A DNA stretch of 64,000 bases from Ascochyta rabiei. Taxonomy: Eukaryota; Ascomycota; Dothideomycetes; Pleosporales; Didymellaceae. Positions within the stretch are counted from its first letter, which is position 1; every line of letters begins with the position of its first letter. Where the stretch lies: contig NC_082417.1 in assembly GCF_004011695.2 (NCBI RefSeq), positions 434,001 to 498,000 of the forward strand, written 5' to 3'. The notes beneath the pieces were generated by a model. That model was given only the letters and a program-made list of their open reading frames with translations. It was not told the origin of the DNA and did not search any database. The position numbers and the translations under genes were made by a program. Positions 31,095 to 42,525 of the stretch are shown piece by piece.

Positions 31095-32958
31095 ACGTAC
31101 CCCACGGGCGAGCCGCTCAACGGGCGAGCCGCTCACTTTTGCCAAGCCCCCACCAAACTCCACCCTATTATGGCCCAAAACAACCTAGTTTAGTGCTGTA
31201 AAGTGCAGTATGGCCTGTAATACTATTTAGAAACTACTTCTACCTCTTTCTAACACGTTTGCGCGTTGTGTCCTGTCTGATTGCACTGTCTACAGCGTCT
31301 TTGGGAGGGCTTACCTCCTTTAGCGCGCACCTGCTTCTTTGCCTTCTTCCTATCACTACGCGCCCTAAACTCCTTTAGAGTTATTAATTATAGGCTATCC
31401 TTAACTGTTAGGGTCCCTTCTGCCTAAACTTACTTTCTTTTGTGTAATTTTTGTTGTGTAGCTGCCTTATTAGTAGCTTAAAGCTAAGTAATCTTCTATT
31501 GCGCCAACACTAGCTTATGCGCAATTATTGCTGCCCCTTTTACTACCTTCTTAAACGCCTTAACTATAGAGGTAGGCAAACTATCTATATACCTCTAAAT
31601 CCTTATCTTTATAAGCGTTAATTGCAACCTAAGTTTAAGGGTGTTGCTTAGGGTTTGTAACTGCTAGAGCTTGTTGTTAACAGGTAGTAGTGGTGATAGA
31701 GTGCGCAACTTTACATTAAGGGCCATTATAACCTAGTCTAGGTCAAATAGGACCAATCTAGCACCTTAGAACCTTCCCTAGATATTCTTAGAAGTAATTG
31801 CAGCATTGTAGGCGCGTATAAAGTATAGCAGGAACTCTGTCTTTATAATATAGTTAATCTAGTTATATATAAGTATTTTAGCTTAGCACCTATACGCCTT
31901 CTTTAAAGCAGTAAAACAACCTATATTAAGGGGCTGTGTAAGGTGTAATAAGTAAGGAGGCAAACAGAGAGCAATAATCTTGTTATCCTTATAGTATTGC
32001 TAGAATTTAAGAGAGTTGTAGCTCTTATAACTATTAATAATAAGCAAACAGTAGGTACTAATAGTACGCTCCTTTGTATACCTGTTAAAGTGCTTTAACC
32101 AGTTAAGACTAAGCTTGTTAGTAGTCCAGCTGTTATCAGAGACTCTAATAACCCAGTCATAAGGCAGATCCTCTTCTTTGTACCAGGCAGAGAGGTAGTA
32201 GTAGGCTTTAAAGATAAGAAAGGCTAGAATAGCCTATCCTTTGGCATTAATGCTCACTATAGCCGTAGCCCACTCTTAGTTGCCTGGCTGGATAGCCTTT
32301 GGCTAACCCTGTCGTTCTAAAGCTGTAACAACTGCTCCTAGGAAGATCTGGCCTATTATAAAGCCTGTCTTGTTGAAGTTATATATGTCTTTATCCTAGA
32401 TGCTATACTTAGCTTTAATATTAGCTACTAGGCTAAACCAGCCCTGTAGAACCTCAGAATCCTTACAGAGAGCTCTCTTGTAGTCGTACTTGCAATTAAA
32501 CTTGACTTTAAGCTCTAGGTGTTACTTAACAAACATACTAGGCTAGTTTACGCTAATAGGGCCTAGATTACGCTTAGTGCGCAAAGAATTAGCTATAGTA
32601 GCTACATCTAAGAGCTAAGGGGAAAATCCTTACGCATCTAGCTTAAGAACATGCTTAATAATTACCTCCTCCTTATTGTTATCTAGCTTCTGTAAGTTAG
32701 CTATAGAATCTGCGTGTGAAGGTTGTCCTATGTGTCAGTCGCTTAGTGTCTTTTAAGGGACCCTGTAGATAGCTGCAGCGCGTCGCTAAGAGAGATTCGC
32801 GTCTTGTTTAAGAGCCTGGAGCGCAAGCTGTATCTGAGCTTCCTTTAACGCGTCTAAATGGTGTTGTTAAGAAGACATTGGTGTAGGAGGAGAAGTTTGG
32901 TAGGGGCTTGGCAAAAGTGAGCGGCTCGCCTGTTGAGCGGCTCGCCCGTGGGGTACGT
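31095..32958 (-). mobile_element. 1,864-bp pogo/Fot1-like DNA transposon with intact ends
   Basis: Both ends read ACGTACCCCACGGGCGAGCC inward; about 55 bp match with one difference. Each end contains two direct copies of a CGGGCGAGCCGCTCA unit. TA flanks both sides (31093-31094 and 32959-32960). The length fits a one-gene Fot1-type element. The interior carries one minus-strand transposase, broken by stops. It sits just downstream of SNU13 and has not disrupted a visible gene. Confidence 0.92.
31223..32878 (-). pseudogene. Fot1/pogo-type transposase, inactivated by stop codons
   Basis: From an ATG at 32878 the minus strand reads an HTH DNA-binding part (LDALKEAQIQLALQALKQDA, RRAAAIYRVP), then the DDE region (IYNFNKTGFIIGQI, WLKHFNRYTKERTISTYCLL, IALCLPPYLLHLTQPLNIG), and near the end a CCHC zinc knuckle (CRQCNQTGHNAQTC). 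The frame stays open apart from many TAA/TAG/TGA codons at positions where CAA, CAG or CGA are expected, and the second catalytic Asp (LILDGH in relatives) reads LIINSY. Those changes are C-to-T or G-to-A, the RIP signature. No frameshift is needed. It cannot make an active protein. Confidence 0.85.
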
Positions 32959-32960
32959 TA

Positions 32961-33763
32961 TGCCATGTATGCATAGGGATTCGGGACATTTACAACTAGA
33001 TTTGACATCGGCAACGCACGCACACATCGATTAAATGTATACATGCGCAAGGGCGGCAAGGTCGTTGCGATTCACATTCATTCTCTTGTCCAGTGTTACC
33101 AAAAAGGTTAAAACAGTTTTTTTTTGGAATGCAAACCATTCTAGGGAAGAACATTGTGACAGCTACAAATTACAAAATCATACAAAGTGGGTATTCGCTA
33201 GGACTTACTCACCCGACTACAACCTGGCTGGTACGCCCCTTAAATACGGTAAGCTCATGTCGCATAGTTACTTACTCTTTCTATAGGCATATATTAGCAT
33301 AGTATTTCGATAGAAGATTTAGGTCTTTGATACATAAATTCTCCACTATCTTTACCTCTATAATTAAGATCGAGGGTTGTAAAGACAGTACCCCTGTATG
33401 CGCTTTATTTATTAAACTTGTAGTAAAGAGTTGTTTAATTGATAGATTTATTATGACTGCGCCTCACAGGCAGAGACACGGTGAGGTCGCAAACAGTAAC
33501 GTCAACGTGCCGTACCGCGACTGGGATGCTCACAACGGTATCTGCAAGACTCGTCTTATATGAAAGAGCCATGGGCTTCCTGCAACAGGAAAGAAGAGAG
33601 TGATCAAATGGAAAGGCAGTGTACACGTGATGCGGGAAAGAGGCAGAGACGAAACAGCTAGGAAGCTAAGCTAGACCTTAGGTTCAGAAAAGCCTCGAAG
33701 TATAGGCAGGAACGAGCTTCAGAGTCGCATCACTACCCCGAAACTGACACAGCCGATTCTCCT
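32961..33763. other. Intergenic, AT-rich, no gene seen
   Basis: The composition is somewhat AT-rich between about 33090 and 33460 and may include older repeat debris, but no element ends or protein frames were recognised. Confidence 0.4.
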
Positions 33764-34744
33764 TTACAAAGTTTTCTGCCTCTGAGGATGTCCGTCTGGC
33801 GAGTTGCTCCCCGATGTTCTGCGCTTCTGTTCGAGAGCATCCTGAAGGATCCCCGCTCTACTCAAACCTTCGTACAGCGCCCAGGCTGCAAGAGTCTTTG
33901 CGTCACGTGCACCTTCCCTCCACAAGTCCTCGTAATCGCAGACTCTTAGCGTGATCATCTCACCTTGCGTTCTCTGGCCTGTGAGTTTCCCACGAAGCTC
34001 CTCAATCCGCTGTCGATCGAGCTCCTGCAAACTGTCAGTACGTGTAACTTGCAGAGTCTAGCTATTGAATTGGGTGTCTACTAGGTGACCACTTACTTTT
34101 TCCCAAAGGTAAATTGGGATAAATTCGTCCGAACCCCCAGGACTCGGGTACATGGCAGTTTGCAACGTATCCTTGACTTGTGACTCTTGAAGCGCGAGTT
34201 CAGTCATGTTGATCAGGTCTTCGCGGCGAACTTTGATCATCGTCTCTTCCTGGATCTCCTTGGCAGTCTTTCCTATAAAGTCGTTGCTTCCATCGAGCAT
34301 ACCAGCTGGGATTTCTAAAAACCGAAGGCTGCCGGCGGGGATTCTGGGCTGTTCTGTAAGGATCACGTATCTCTCGTCTTTGGCGTCTTGCGGACGAAGC
34401 ACCATTAACACCGCGACACTTCCACCACGCAACAATGCAATCCCGGGAAGGTCTTCCTTGTCGGGGTTTTGATTCTTGATCTTAGCAGAGATCTTGACAA
34501 AGCCAATTGTTTTTGGGCCAAACCAGTCGACTGATTGTACCTCGACGGATCGAAGCTCATAGGGTTCCCGATGGTGTGCATGGTCATCTTCATCACGTTG
34601 AAGTTGTAGGTTTTGCCTCAGCGTGGTTTTCCAGTCTCGAAAAGGGACAAATTCCTGGAGTTGTTTCTTGGTGATGTTTGATGGGAAGGTTACTTGTACT
34701 GAAGGCCCAAACCCTTCCTTCTCCTCCAAGTTGAAGACGCCCAT
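33764..34744 (-). CDS. Nudix hydrolase, UDP/ADP-sugar pyrophosphatase type (NUDT14-like)
   Basis: Exons 34097-34744 and 33764-34024 join over a 72-nt intron in phase 0 to 302 residues. The start is the ATG at 34744; the frame remains open further upstream but only from a non-ATG codon. The Nudix box spans about 148-172 (GMLDGSNDFIGKTAKEIQEE): the catalytic glutamates of the RE-U-x-EE core are kept, Lys replaces the Arg, and the canonical first Glu is absent. The preceding LRGGSVAVLMVLRP and the C-terminal WEKELDRQRIEELRGKLTG segment fit the fungal nucleoside-diphosphate-sugar hydrolase group. It splits X-diphosphate-sugars in a Mg2+-dependent way and is likely cytosolic. Confidence 0.85.
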
Positions 34745-35554
34745 GACTGAAAATTGAAGAACGTGGAGAGTGTTTTCGAACGATAGCACGTTGCCAAAGA
34801 AAAGTGTCAGAAAGCCTGACAATTTTGGGGGTTAGCAGGTCTTGATGTGATTGATCAATCGTGCTTGCTGAGAGATCTTGATGAGTAGGTGGATAGACCA
34901 GGCATACAGCGCAGAGATCACAAGGATCTAAGCCACTCTACAGCAACCATGATAGCTTGATGCATGAAAAGTGGCATTAGGTACAAGCGCTGACGGAGTG
35001 GAGCTCAGCTGCGGCTGACATGCACGGCATATGCACCCTCCCCGCAGATGATTCCAGTTCTGAGCCTCGGATTGGTTACGTATAAACACCTTTATGCACA
35101 CCTACATAGGACGCCGCACAGCCATTTGCTAACAGACAAAGAGCTTTCTAGGGTATTTTCTATACTTGCAGGTCCATTTCTGCCCTTACCAGACCTAGAT
35201 GCCTGCTCTGCCGGTTAAGCCCCGCTCGATTGCGCCTTGTCCAGGATTTGGATGCAGTGTTACGTCCAGCTGCTCCCTCTCCTACATCACACGTATCAGC
35301 TGTCCTCCAGTCCACACTATTTCGGGGACATTACTTGTTTAGGGACTTTAGCTTACGTGTTTAGGAGCAGCCCCGCGTGGCGATTGGCCCGTGAGTGCTG
35401 ATTCGCGCTGCAGGCATGGTGGTTTACAGGCCATGATGATAGACTGGCAAGATCGCTCCAGCTGCGACATTGGAAACGACATCTAGTCATGCTTGATCCT
35501 CACCCAAAATCATCACTGTAATCTTCTGCCTTTGGTTACTTACATTCATTCGTC
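34745..35554. other. Divergent intergenic region, no gene seen
   Basis: This is the upstream region of both the Nudix gene and the HET gene. Only short frames. Confidence 0.5.
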
Positions 35555-38039
35555 ATGGTTTGTACTGTTTGTCAAGATATGCTGCAATCGCAGGTCGGCC
35601 GAGTCTGGAAAGGGACCTACGACTTAAGATACAGCCTTCCCACCAGTATCGATAGTCTGCAAGAGCAGTCCCTTGGGCAGGCTTGTAACATCTGCCGTGC
35701 CTTGTGTGAAGGACTGCAGCAACAAAAGCTTGTCAAATCGAGTAAAGTCTCGCGCCGTCAAGACTCTTTCTCCGAGACGTCCCAACAAATTCTCTCCGAG
35801 ACAGTTACTGAGCCCAGTCTAGAGATCGCAGCCTCGCTCTCTGTTCAAAATGTGGATTTCGTTAAAAACGAACATCTCTACCGCCTTGATGTTGTGCTGC
35901 AGGAACGGAAGCAGAAGCAGCACCTGAGTGAGGAGCAGAAACGAAAGCAGAAGCAGCACTTGGGCCGGGAACAGGAAAGAGCTCAGCAACAGATCCGCGT
36001 GCAGCGTACCTTCCTACTCGAGAATCCAAGTATGAGCCCTGGCTTGTACCCTTCCAAGGCTGGCAATATGCTTACTCACACCTCCAGAAGCCAAAGATTC
36101 TGCACTCCACCCACGCACCTCGCCTAGCACGTCCTCGAAGGAAGTCTTCGACACCGCTGTAAACTGGATGAACAAATGCAAATGCGCCGCGGATCAGCCG
36201 CAGAGCTTTTATCCTGCTCGTCTTCTCAGTCTAGAGGACCTGAAAATCGATACTGACAATAACTGGGAGACTATCAGGGAGCCTTCCGGTGGTCCTGTCT
36301 GGGAATCGCTCAAAGAACGGCCCGATTTCCACGTCAAACTTGTTGAGACACAGTCATGGTTCTACGGGGAGGGAGAAAAGATAGGGCCAGGCTTTAGGGG
36401 TGGCAACACAAGATATGTCACCCTCTCCCACTGTTGGGGCCGTGCGGTCAAGCCCCAGCATCAGTTGACGTCGGAGACTGAGCAGGGTCTTCGACAAGGA
36501 ATACCAATAAGTCGTTTACCCAAGACGTTTCGCGACGCGATCTACTTTGCAGCCCAGATCGAAGATGTTGGCTATATCTGGATCGACTCCCTGTGCATCA
36601 GACAAGGGGACAAAGAAGACTGGCTGCACCAGTCCGGAGATATGGATCGAGTATATCGAGGCACCTATCTCAACTTGTCTGCCACAGCCTCTTCAGACAG
36701 CGAAGGAGGGCTCTTCAAGTACCGAGATCCCTCATTGCTGAAAGAGGAAGAGGTTGAGCTGAACATCGAAGGCGTCCCAGGTGCACACGCGGAAACGAGC
36801 TTCATCTCACACTCCCAGGATAAATCCTCAAGACAGAGAGGAAAGGATGCAAAGCAGAATTACATGCGCCCATGTACTGTCCTTGATGCATCTTTCTGGA
36901 CCGATCGAGTCGACAAAGGACCCGTGAATACGCGAGGATGGGTACTTCAGGAAAGAGTACTATCCCCGAGAGTATTACACTTCTGCCGTGATCAGATAGC
37001 CTGGGAATGCAGAGGTTCGAAAGGCTGTGCAGGATTCGACTTTACCGAAGGACAACCGCATGGAATGTCCAACTTCAAGCTTACCAATCGAGGCATCGTT
37101 GAGGTTCCTAGACTCAAAGCTCTCAACATCGACAACTATCCCGTTAACGCAGATCATGCGCAGCCACAAGCCGGAGATTCTGATAATGTTGTGCGGCTTA
37201 CTGACCCTGCTCTCAAGGACTGGGCCCGTATCATAGAAACATACTCCAAGACATCAATCACCAAGCTTGAGGACAGGCTCATAGCATTATCTGGAATGGC
37301 CAAGATGATGGCAGAGAAGAGTATGGACCAGTACGTAGCTGGTCTGTGGCGCACAAATCTGGCGAGCCAGCTTCTGTGGCGTGTCGAGCCTCACTTCGAC
37401 TACTTGAGCAAGGACTTTTCGAACCCAGCGAAGTCACCCGATGGTTACCGTGCACCTTCGTTTTCTTGGGCTGCCATTGAAGTTGATGGTCATGGCGTCA
37501 TGTATACCGACAGGACGTATCGTCGACTTTTCATCACGATAGACGATGTGAAAGTTGAGCCACATGACAAGAACAACAAGTTTGGCCTTGTTGATGAGGC
37601 AAAGATCAGACTCTATTGCAAACTGCGCGAAGCCAAGATCAGGTCTGTGGGGACTAATGGTCGCTACGAATGGCAGTTGGTCGGTCGCGGTCGCGACAAG
37701 GCACTGAACAGGGAGCTGCACACGAACATTTACCTGGACTGCCCTTTGCGTGACAAAGACTGTATCTCGACCTCTGGCAAGACAGTCTATGTAGTGCCTG
37801 CCGCTATTGATCAGACCGGCGACATGATCTGTCTTATCTTGCGGCTGCAGGACAAAGAGACCGGAGTATTCACAAGAATGGGCATCACGAAGCTGAGTCC
37901 GTTTTGGGACAAGTTGGCCATGGATGAGACCGAAGATACACGGCATAGAATTCTGGAGGTTTACCCTGGTGATATCGATTTGCCACATGATGGTGTATAT
38001 GATGAAGACGAAGGGAGACACAGGATATGTCTTATTTGA
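35555..38039 (+). CDS. HET-domain (heterokaryon incompatibility) protein
   Basis: Exons 35555-36029 and 36088-38039 join over a 58-nt intron (phase 1) to 808 residues. The N-terminal part holds Cys pairs (CTVCQDML, ACNICRALCE) and a Lys/Gln-rich duplicated segment at about 117-141. The HET domain spans about 268-456: YVTLSHCWG, LPKTFRDAIYFAAQIEDVGY, IWIDSLCIRQGD, YLNLSATASSDSEGGLF and RGWVLQERVLSPRVLHF. HET proteins trigger cell death when genetically different hyphae fuse, though most family members are untested. The C-terminal ~350 residues lack NACHT, ankyrin or WD repeats. The spliced reading (PKAKDSALHPRTSPS) removes the stop at the end of the first frame. Confidence 0.9.
35906..35977 (+). 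repeat. 36-bp tandem duplication inside the HET gene
   Basis: Two adjacent 36-bp copies encode RKQKQHLSEEQK and RKQKQHLGREQE. The unit is a multiple of three, so copy-number changes keep the frame. Confidence 0.8.
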
Positions 38040-39320
38040 GACCGGGAGATCGGCAGGACATGGTGCCTTCTTTAAGCTGCTGTAATCCATACATCCTATT
38101 AGCAGTAATAGATTGTATGAACCCCCAAAATCCCTTAAATCTCAAACTTGACTGCACCACGCGTCAGGCTGCCTGTCAACGCGTACTGCCGTCGAGGTGC
38201 ATTGGATGATGTCAATGACTACTTCAGTAGTCAATAATGTATATACATATGTTTTTGGCCTCGATATGGAAACTGCGAGAGTAAGGCAGAGGCTGTTACC
38301 AGACTAGCAGCATACGTGCAGCTTGGCTTGGGATATTTGTAGGAACCCGCTTCCCACCTGGAATCTTACGTAAAGCAAGCCAACCCCAACCCAGTCTACA
38401 TCCATTGACCAGCCTCTATGGAGTATGGTCGGTTTCTAGGACACCAAAAGTACTTTTTTCGGTGCCCAGAATACCAAACCTGGGTGGTTGTCGACAAGCT
38501 TGGCTTGTAGTATAACTTTAATAATCCCTTGTCGCTATCACCCTGAGAGAGAATGTATGGTAAGACATTCTTGTACTTGAAACTAAGCCTTAAACGTGCT
38601 TCTATTATAAATCATTGGAGTACATATCAATCAGTAGCATAAGTATCGCGTTCAACATCATCTACAATCGTTTAGAAGACCTTCGCTGGAAACAACAGAC
38701 TTGATGTGCATGATCTTGCATCCGTCTGGAAAACTGTACTCCTGAGATTTGTCTATCATCTCACATTTTAACCATTTGCATTGGATTAAGCACCTCTTCC
38801 TAGTTGGCCAATATATATGCTACCAATTTGGATTAGTGCGGGGAAACCTCTACCTCTACTTCTACCTCCACCTCCCCTTATCTAACCGCACTTACTGTCC
38901 TATCACGTGCTGGAGTCATCTACATACGGGTGACCTTTGGCTCAATCGCATAAACCAAGCATAATTGAGGCTGTAGTGTAGGTTGTTCGAAGGAGAGTAA
39001 CTGTTAAGTGGTGAGAGGAAAGGAGTTTTTATCCAGGTAACAAGAACACTGAAGTGAAATTTAATAACTGAATGGAAGCAGAGAAACCTAGCCTTACTAT
39101 GCACCAAACACATTCGGTGTCCAAGGCACTGAAGAGGCTTGTTTGGTGTCCTCGAAAACGACTCCACTCCATGCCGGGAGGAGTGCACATGCCCAGTGGG
39201 TTCAGTGGCCAAATTTCCAAGTCCGTGCGGCGCCTGTACAGCAAACGCCATATGTTGCAGTTGTACATATGCCGTTGCCCTGCACACCTGACTGGCTATT
39301 TCAAAGCCTTAAGCTACGTC
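38040..39320. other. Intergenic, no gene seen
   Basis: A plus-strand frame is open from 39072 into the F-box fragment, but its first 83 codons do not resemble a protein domain. Otherwise there are only short frames. Confidence 0.45.
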
Positions 39321-40935
39321 ATGCCGCATCTTCCTGTTGAGATCCTCGACCAGATCATACGGGACCTACCCTTTCGCTACGGTCAGAAGCTGGCCCCATT
39401 AGCTACCATCAACCGACATTGGCAGAGCGCCGTCGAAGCCATTCTTTGGCGGCATATTCAAGTCACAACAGCAGATATCGACTTATTTAGTCTCTTCTAT
39501 CAGACGCGTACGCGTAGGCAAGCGGTAAAGCATATTGTATTCAATGCGCAATACTTCGAGCAACTAGCAGAGCAAGAGAGTACGAGCGGCGATGACGATG
39601 TTGCGGACTATGGAAAGCCTGATTATGATGAAAACACCGGTGGTGATACGATACAAAAAGAGGATGAGCTTGTCAACACGGAGCCTAGGTGCGACAGAAA
39701 CAAAGGGAGCTATCAAAGCGCACGGCACTTGCTGTCTGCCGTCCAGGCTGAGCATTTCCGCTTCTTCCACGACACTAGTAACCTTTGGGTCACACTTGCC
39801 CGTGCGGAGGTGAAATCTATCCGAATTATTGTCGACGGCTATTCATTGTACGAGCATTTAGGCCTGAAGTTTCGAGATCACGATGGTTTTCAAACGTCTC
39901 TGTGCGCAAAAGACTGGTTAGAGCAATGCCCAACACTCCCAGTGCTGCTGTCAGTGGAGGCGTTCACTATGAAGCAGAAATTCAATACTGATGTGGATCT
40001 ATAGACAGCTATAGCTGGCTGTGCTATTGCGCGCACCTTGCCTGCGCTAAAAGAGGTTGAGGTCATGGGTGATGATAGAGATAGGAGGTGGGTACGTGTA
40101 AAGAGGGAGTGTCGAGAGGGTGAGCAACAGTGTTGAAACCGTATATCTTGGTGTGCTAACCAGTTCAGTCCTCGCAATGCAGCTGGCAAACATGCCACCA
40201 TTGCGTGAAAGGATTATAATCTGGCTTGGGCACAGTAGCATCGACGACCAGAGAGTTGAGCCAGACATATTCTTGAAAGAAGGGGTAGACAACTTTTCAA
40301 CAGCTGTCCGTCATCGTTCAAGTTATTGCGGCGCCCATCTCACAGAATTATTCCTGAACGTGAATCACATCTCGCCATCATTGTTCTGGCCCTCAAACGT
40401 TAGCAGCATATCCTCCATACCCCTTTAGCCCAACCTCAGGACCATCGACATTAGGTCAGGCTTCGAGACAGGACGTGCGAAACTAAGACCATAATCACGA
40501 ATTCAGTCCTACGTGACGTCTGGCAAACAAAACAAGCATGTACGAGGCGAGATACTACAGGCTTTTCTGCTGACACTTGAGATGGTGACATCATTCCCTT
40601 TAGAAAATGTGTCATTCGCATAGCTCGGTGTGCTGGGCTAACACCCACAACATTAGGCCAATGTTAGCCGCTGATAGATGAGAGCCACAGTCACTGGAAC
40701 GAGATCGAAACTGAGACTCTATAAATAATAGAATTTACTAATAAGGAGCTGAAAGCACATCTCCTAGATGGAGAAGGCTGAAATAAGAATGCAGATTTTT
40801 GGGACTCGCTCCAGGGTTTCGTACATCGCGGTGGGTGGATTTTAGACGAAAATTCTGAGCAGGCACTCGAAGTATTCGCGCAGATTAGAGACGAAGGTTG
40901 AAGAGCTTGAGTGGCGAGGACCGATTAGCATTTGA
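39321..40935 (+). pseudogene. F-box-like protein pseudogene
   Basis: An F-box-like start (MPHLPVEILDQIIRDLPFRY, with INRHWQSAVEAILWRHIQ) opens a frame that stops at 40004 in the middle of similar-looking sequence (after it: GCAIARTLPALKEVEVM). The frame then shifts, continuing as HLTELFLNVNHISPSLFWPS, SNVSSISSIPL, a TAG at 40428, PNLRTIDIRSGF, and finally GTRSRVSYIAVGGF, TAG, SRRLETKVEELEWRGPISI to 40935. This is the arrangement of a fungal F-box protein of about 500 residues, with at least three stops and one frameshift. The intact first 228 codons could still be expressed as a fragment. F-box proteins bridge substrates to SCF ubiquitin ligases. Confidence 0.7.
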
Positions 40936-41310
40936 GAAAAGCACACACTAGGCTCTAGGAAAGCCTGCGTAGATCGTGAGTGCTGAATTGACACGACCTG
41001 GACTTAGACTTCTTGAAAAATAGATCTCAATGAGTCGCAACTAGTTGGTTGTTAAACAAAAGCCATGACGACATCGACGGAGCAAGAGGTCAGCGACCCA
41101 GAACGCTGTTCCGTAAACCACCAGCGTCTGCACGCTACTAAAGCAGCGATAATCCCTAAGAATAGCGGTTGATAGGATCGACTAGTGAAGCTGGAATACC
41201 CTCTGCAAGCGTTGATTTACTCAATACACAGTAATCTTGGCTAAAGCGAAACTGTTTGATTCGGTCGAGAGCCATATATTACATGCATCAAGAGCATGCT
41301 CGATGCTCCG
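40936..41310. other. Intergenic, no gene seen
   Basis: This is the 3' side of the epoxide hydrolase gene and of the F-box pseudogene. Confidence 0.45.
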
Positions 41311-42525
41311 TCACCTGATCTTACTTTTCCACTCGCGTATCTCTGCAACAAAGAGGTCTGGTACCTCCCACGCCGCAAAGTGGCCCCCTCTGTCCATCTC
41401 CTTCCAATGCACAATGTTCTTGTAGTACCTTTCGCACCATTCCCTCGGACCATAAGTCGAATCGCCTGGAAACCAACTCACGCCAACTGGCATATCAATC
41501 GGCCACGCGGTCGAGTCAATCTCCCGGCACTCCCAATAATAACGGGCAGATGATGTTGCAGAGTTAGAGAGCCAATACAACATAATTGTGTCGAGCATCT
41601 CATCTGTACTGAACACAGTCTTCACATTTCCATCGTGGTAGGACCAGTCCCTGAATTTTTCATAAATCCAAGCAGCCTGCGCAATGGGTGAGTCAGCAAG
41701 CCCGTAGCCAACGGTCTGCGGTTTGGTTGACTGCTGGGTGTAGTATCCGTAATGTCCTACGTCCCGATAGCGGTCTCGCTCCACAGCTCTTTCTTCGCCT
41801 GTCTTATCTTGGCTTGGTATTTGAGATTCTTTCTGCAAAGTAAGTTAGCATGTGCTTTGCTTAGATACATCAGATTAGAGTTCTACCTTCGGCTCAAGGA
41901 ACACGGAATTCATATGAACACTTTTCAGTCCCTTTGGTGCTTGGTGGCCTAGGCTTGCGACCACATGGGCACCCCAGTCGCCGCCTTGAGCCACCCATCC
42001 ACTGTCTGCATAGCCCAATCGTTGCATTAATTCAGACCATGCAAGTGCGGTTCGACGGTAGTCCCAACCTTCTTCCTTCGGTTTACTGGAGAACGCGTAG
42101 CCTGGGAGAGCTGGGATGACAAGATGGAATGCGTCCTCGGGAGAGCCGCCGTGAGACTCGGGGTCGATGAGCTTGTCAATTACATGTCTGAACTCTAGAA
42201 TTGATCCCGGCCAGCCATGTGTAAGGACCATGGGAAGAGCGTTCTCGTGGTTTGACCGAATGTGTAAGAAGTAGATCTCTACACCATCAATGGTCGTCGT
42301 GAATTGAGGGTATGAGTTGAGCAATTCTTCACATCGCCGCCAATTGTATTTTGTCTGCCAATACTCGCAAAGGGTTTTGATTGTTGCAAGGGGAACGCCC
42401 TGAGACCAGTCGGTCACTGTCTCGTTGTCTGGCCAGCGGGTCAACCGAAGGCGCGTTTGCAAGTCATCGAGAGTGGATGAAGGGAATGAGAGCTTGAAAG
42501 GGTGGATGGATTTGGATGTTGGCAT
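41311..42525 (-). CDS. Epoxide hydrolase, microsomal type (EHN plus alpha/beta hydrolase)
   Basis: Exons 41887-42525 and 41311-41832 join over a 54-nt intron (phase 0) to 386 residues. The N-terminal EHN domain (about 5-110: IHPFKLSFPSSTLDDLQTRL, RLTRWPDNETVTDW, LNSYPQFTTTIDGVEIYFLH) precedes the hydrolase core. The oxyanion motif HGWPGS lies at 103-108, nucleophile Asp183 in GGDWGAH, and catalytic His about 364 in DRGGHFAAWEVP. Such enzymes open epoxides to diols. There is no membrane anchor or signal peptide, unlike the mammalian microsomal enzyme, so it is likely cytosolic. A TATAAA lies about 45 bp before the ATG on this strand. Confidence 0.9.

Noticed and set aside
37434..38090. 218-residue minus-strand frame
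   Set aside because: Antisense of the HET gene, whose plus-strand frame has clear domain motifs.
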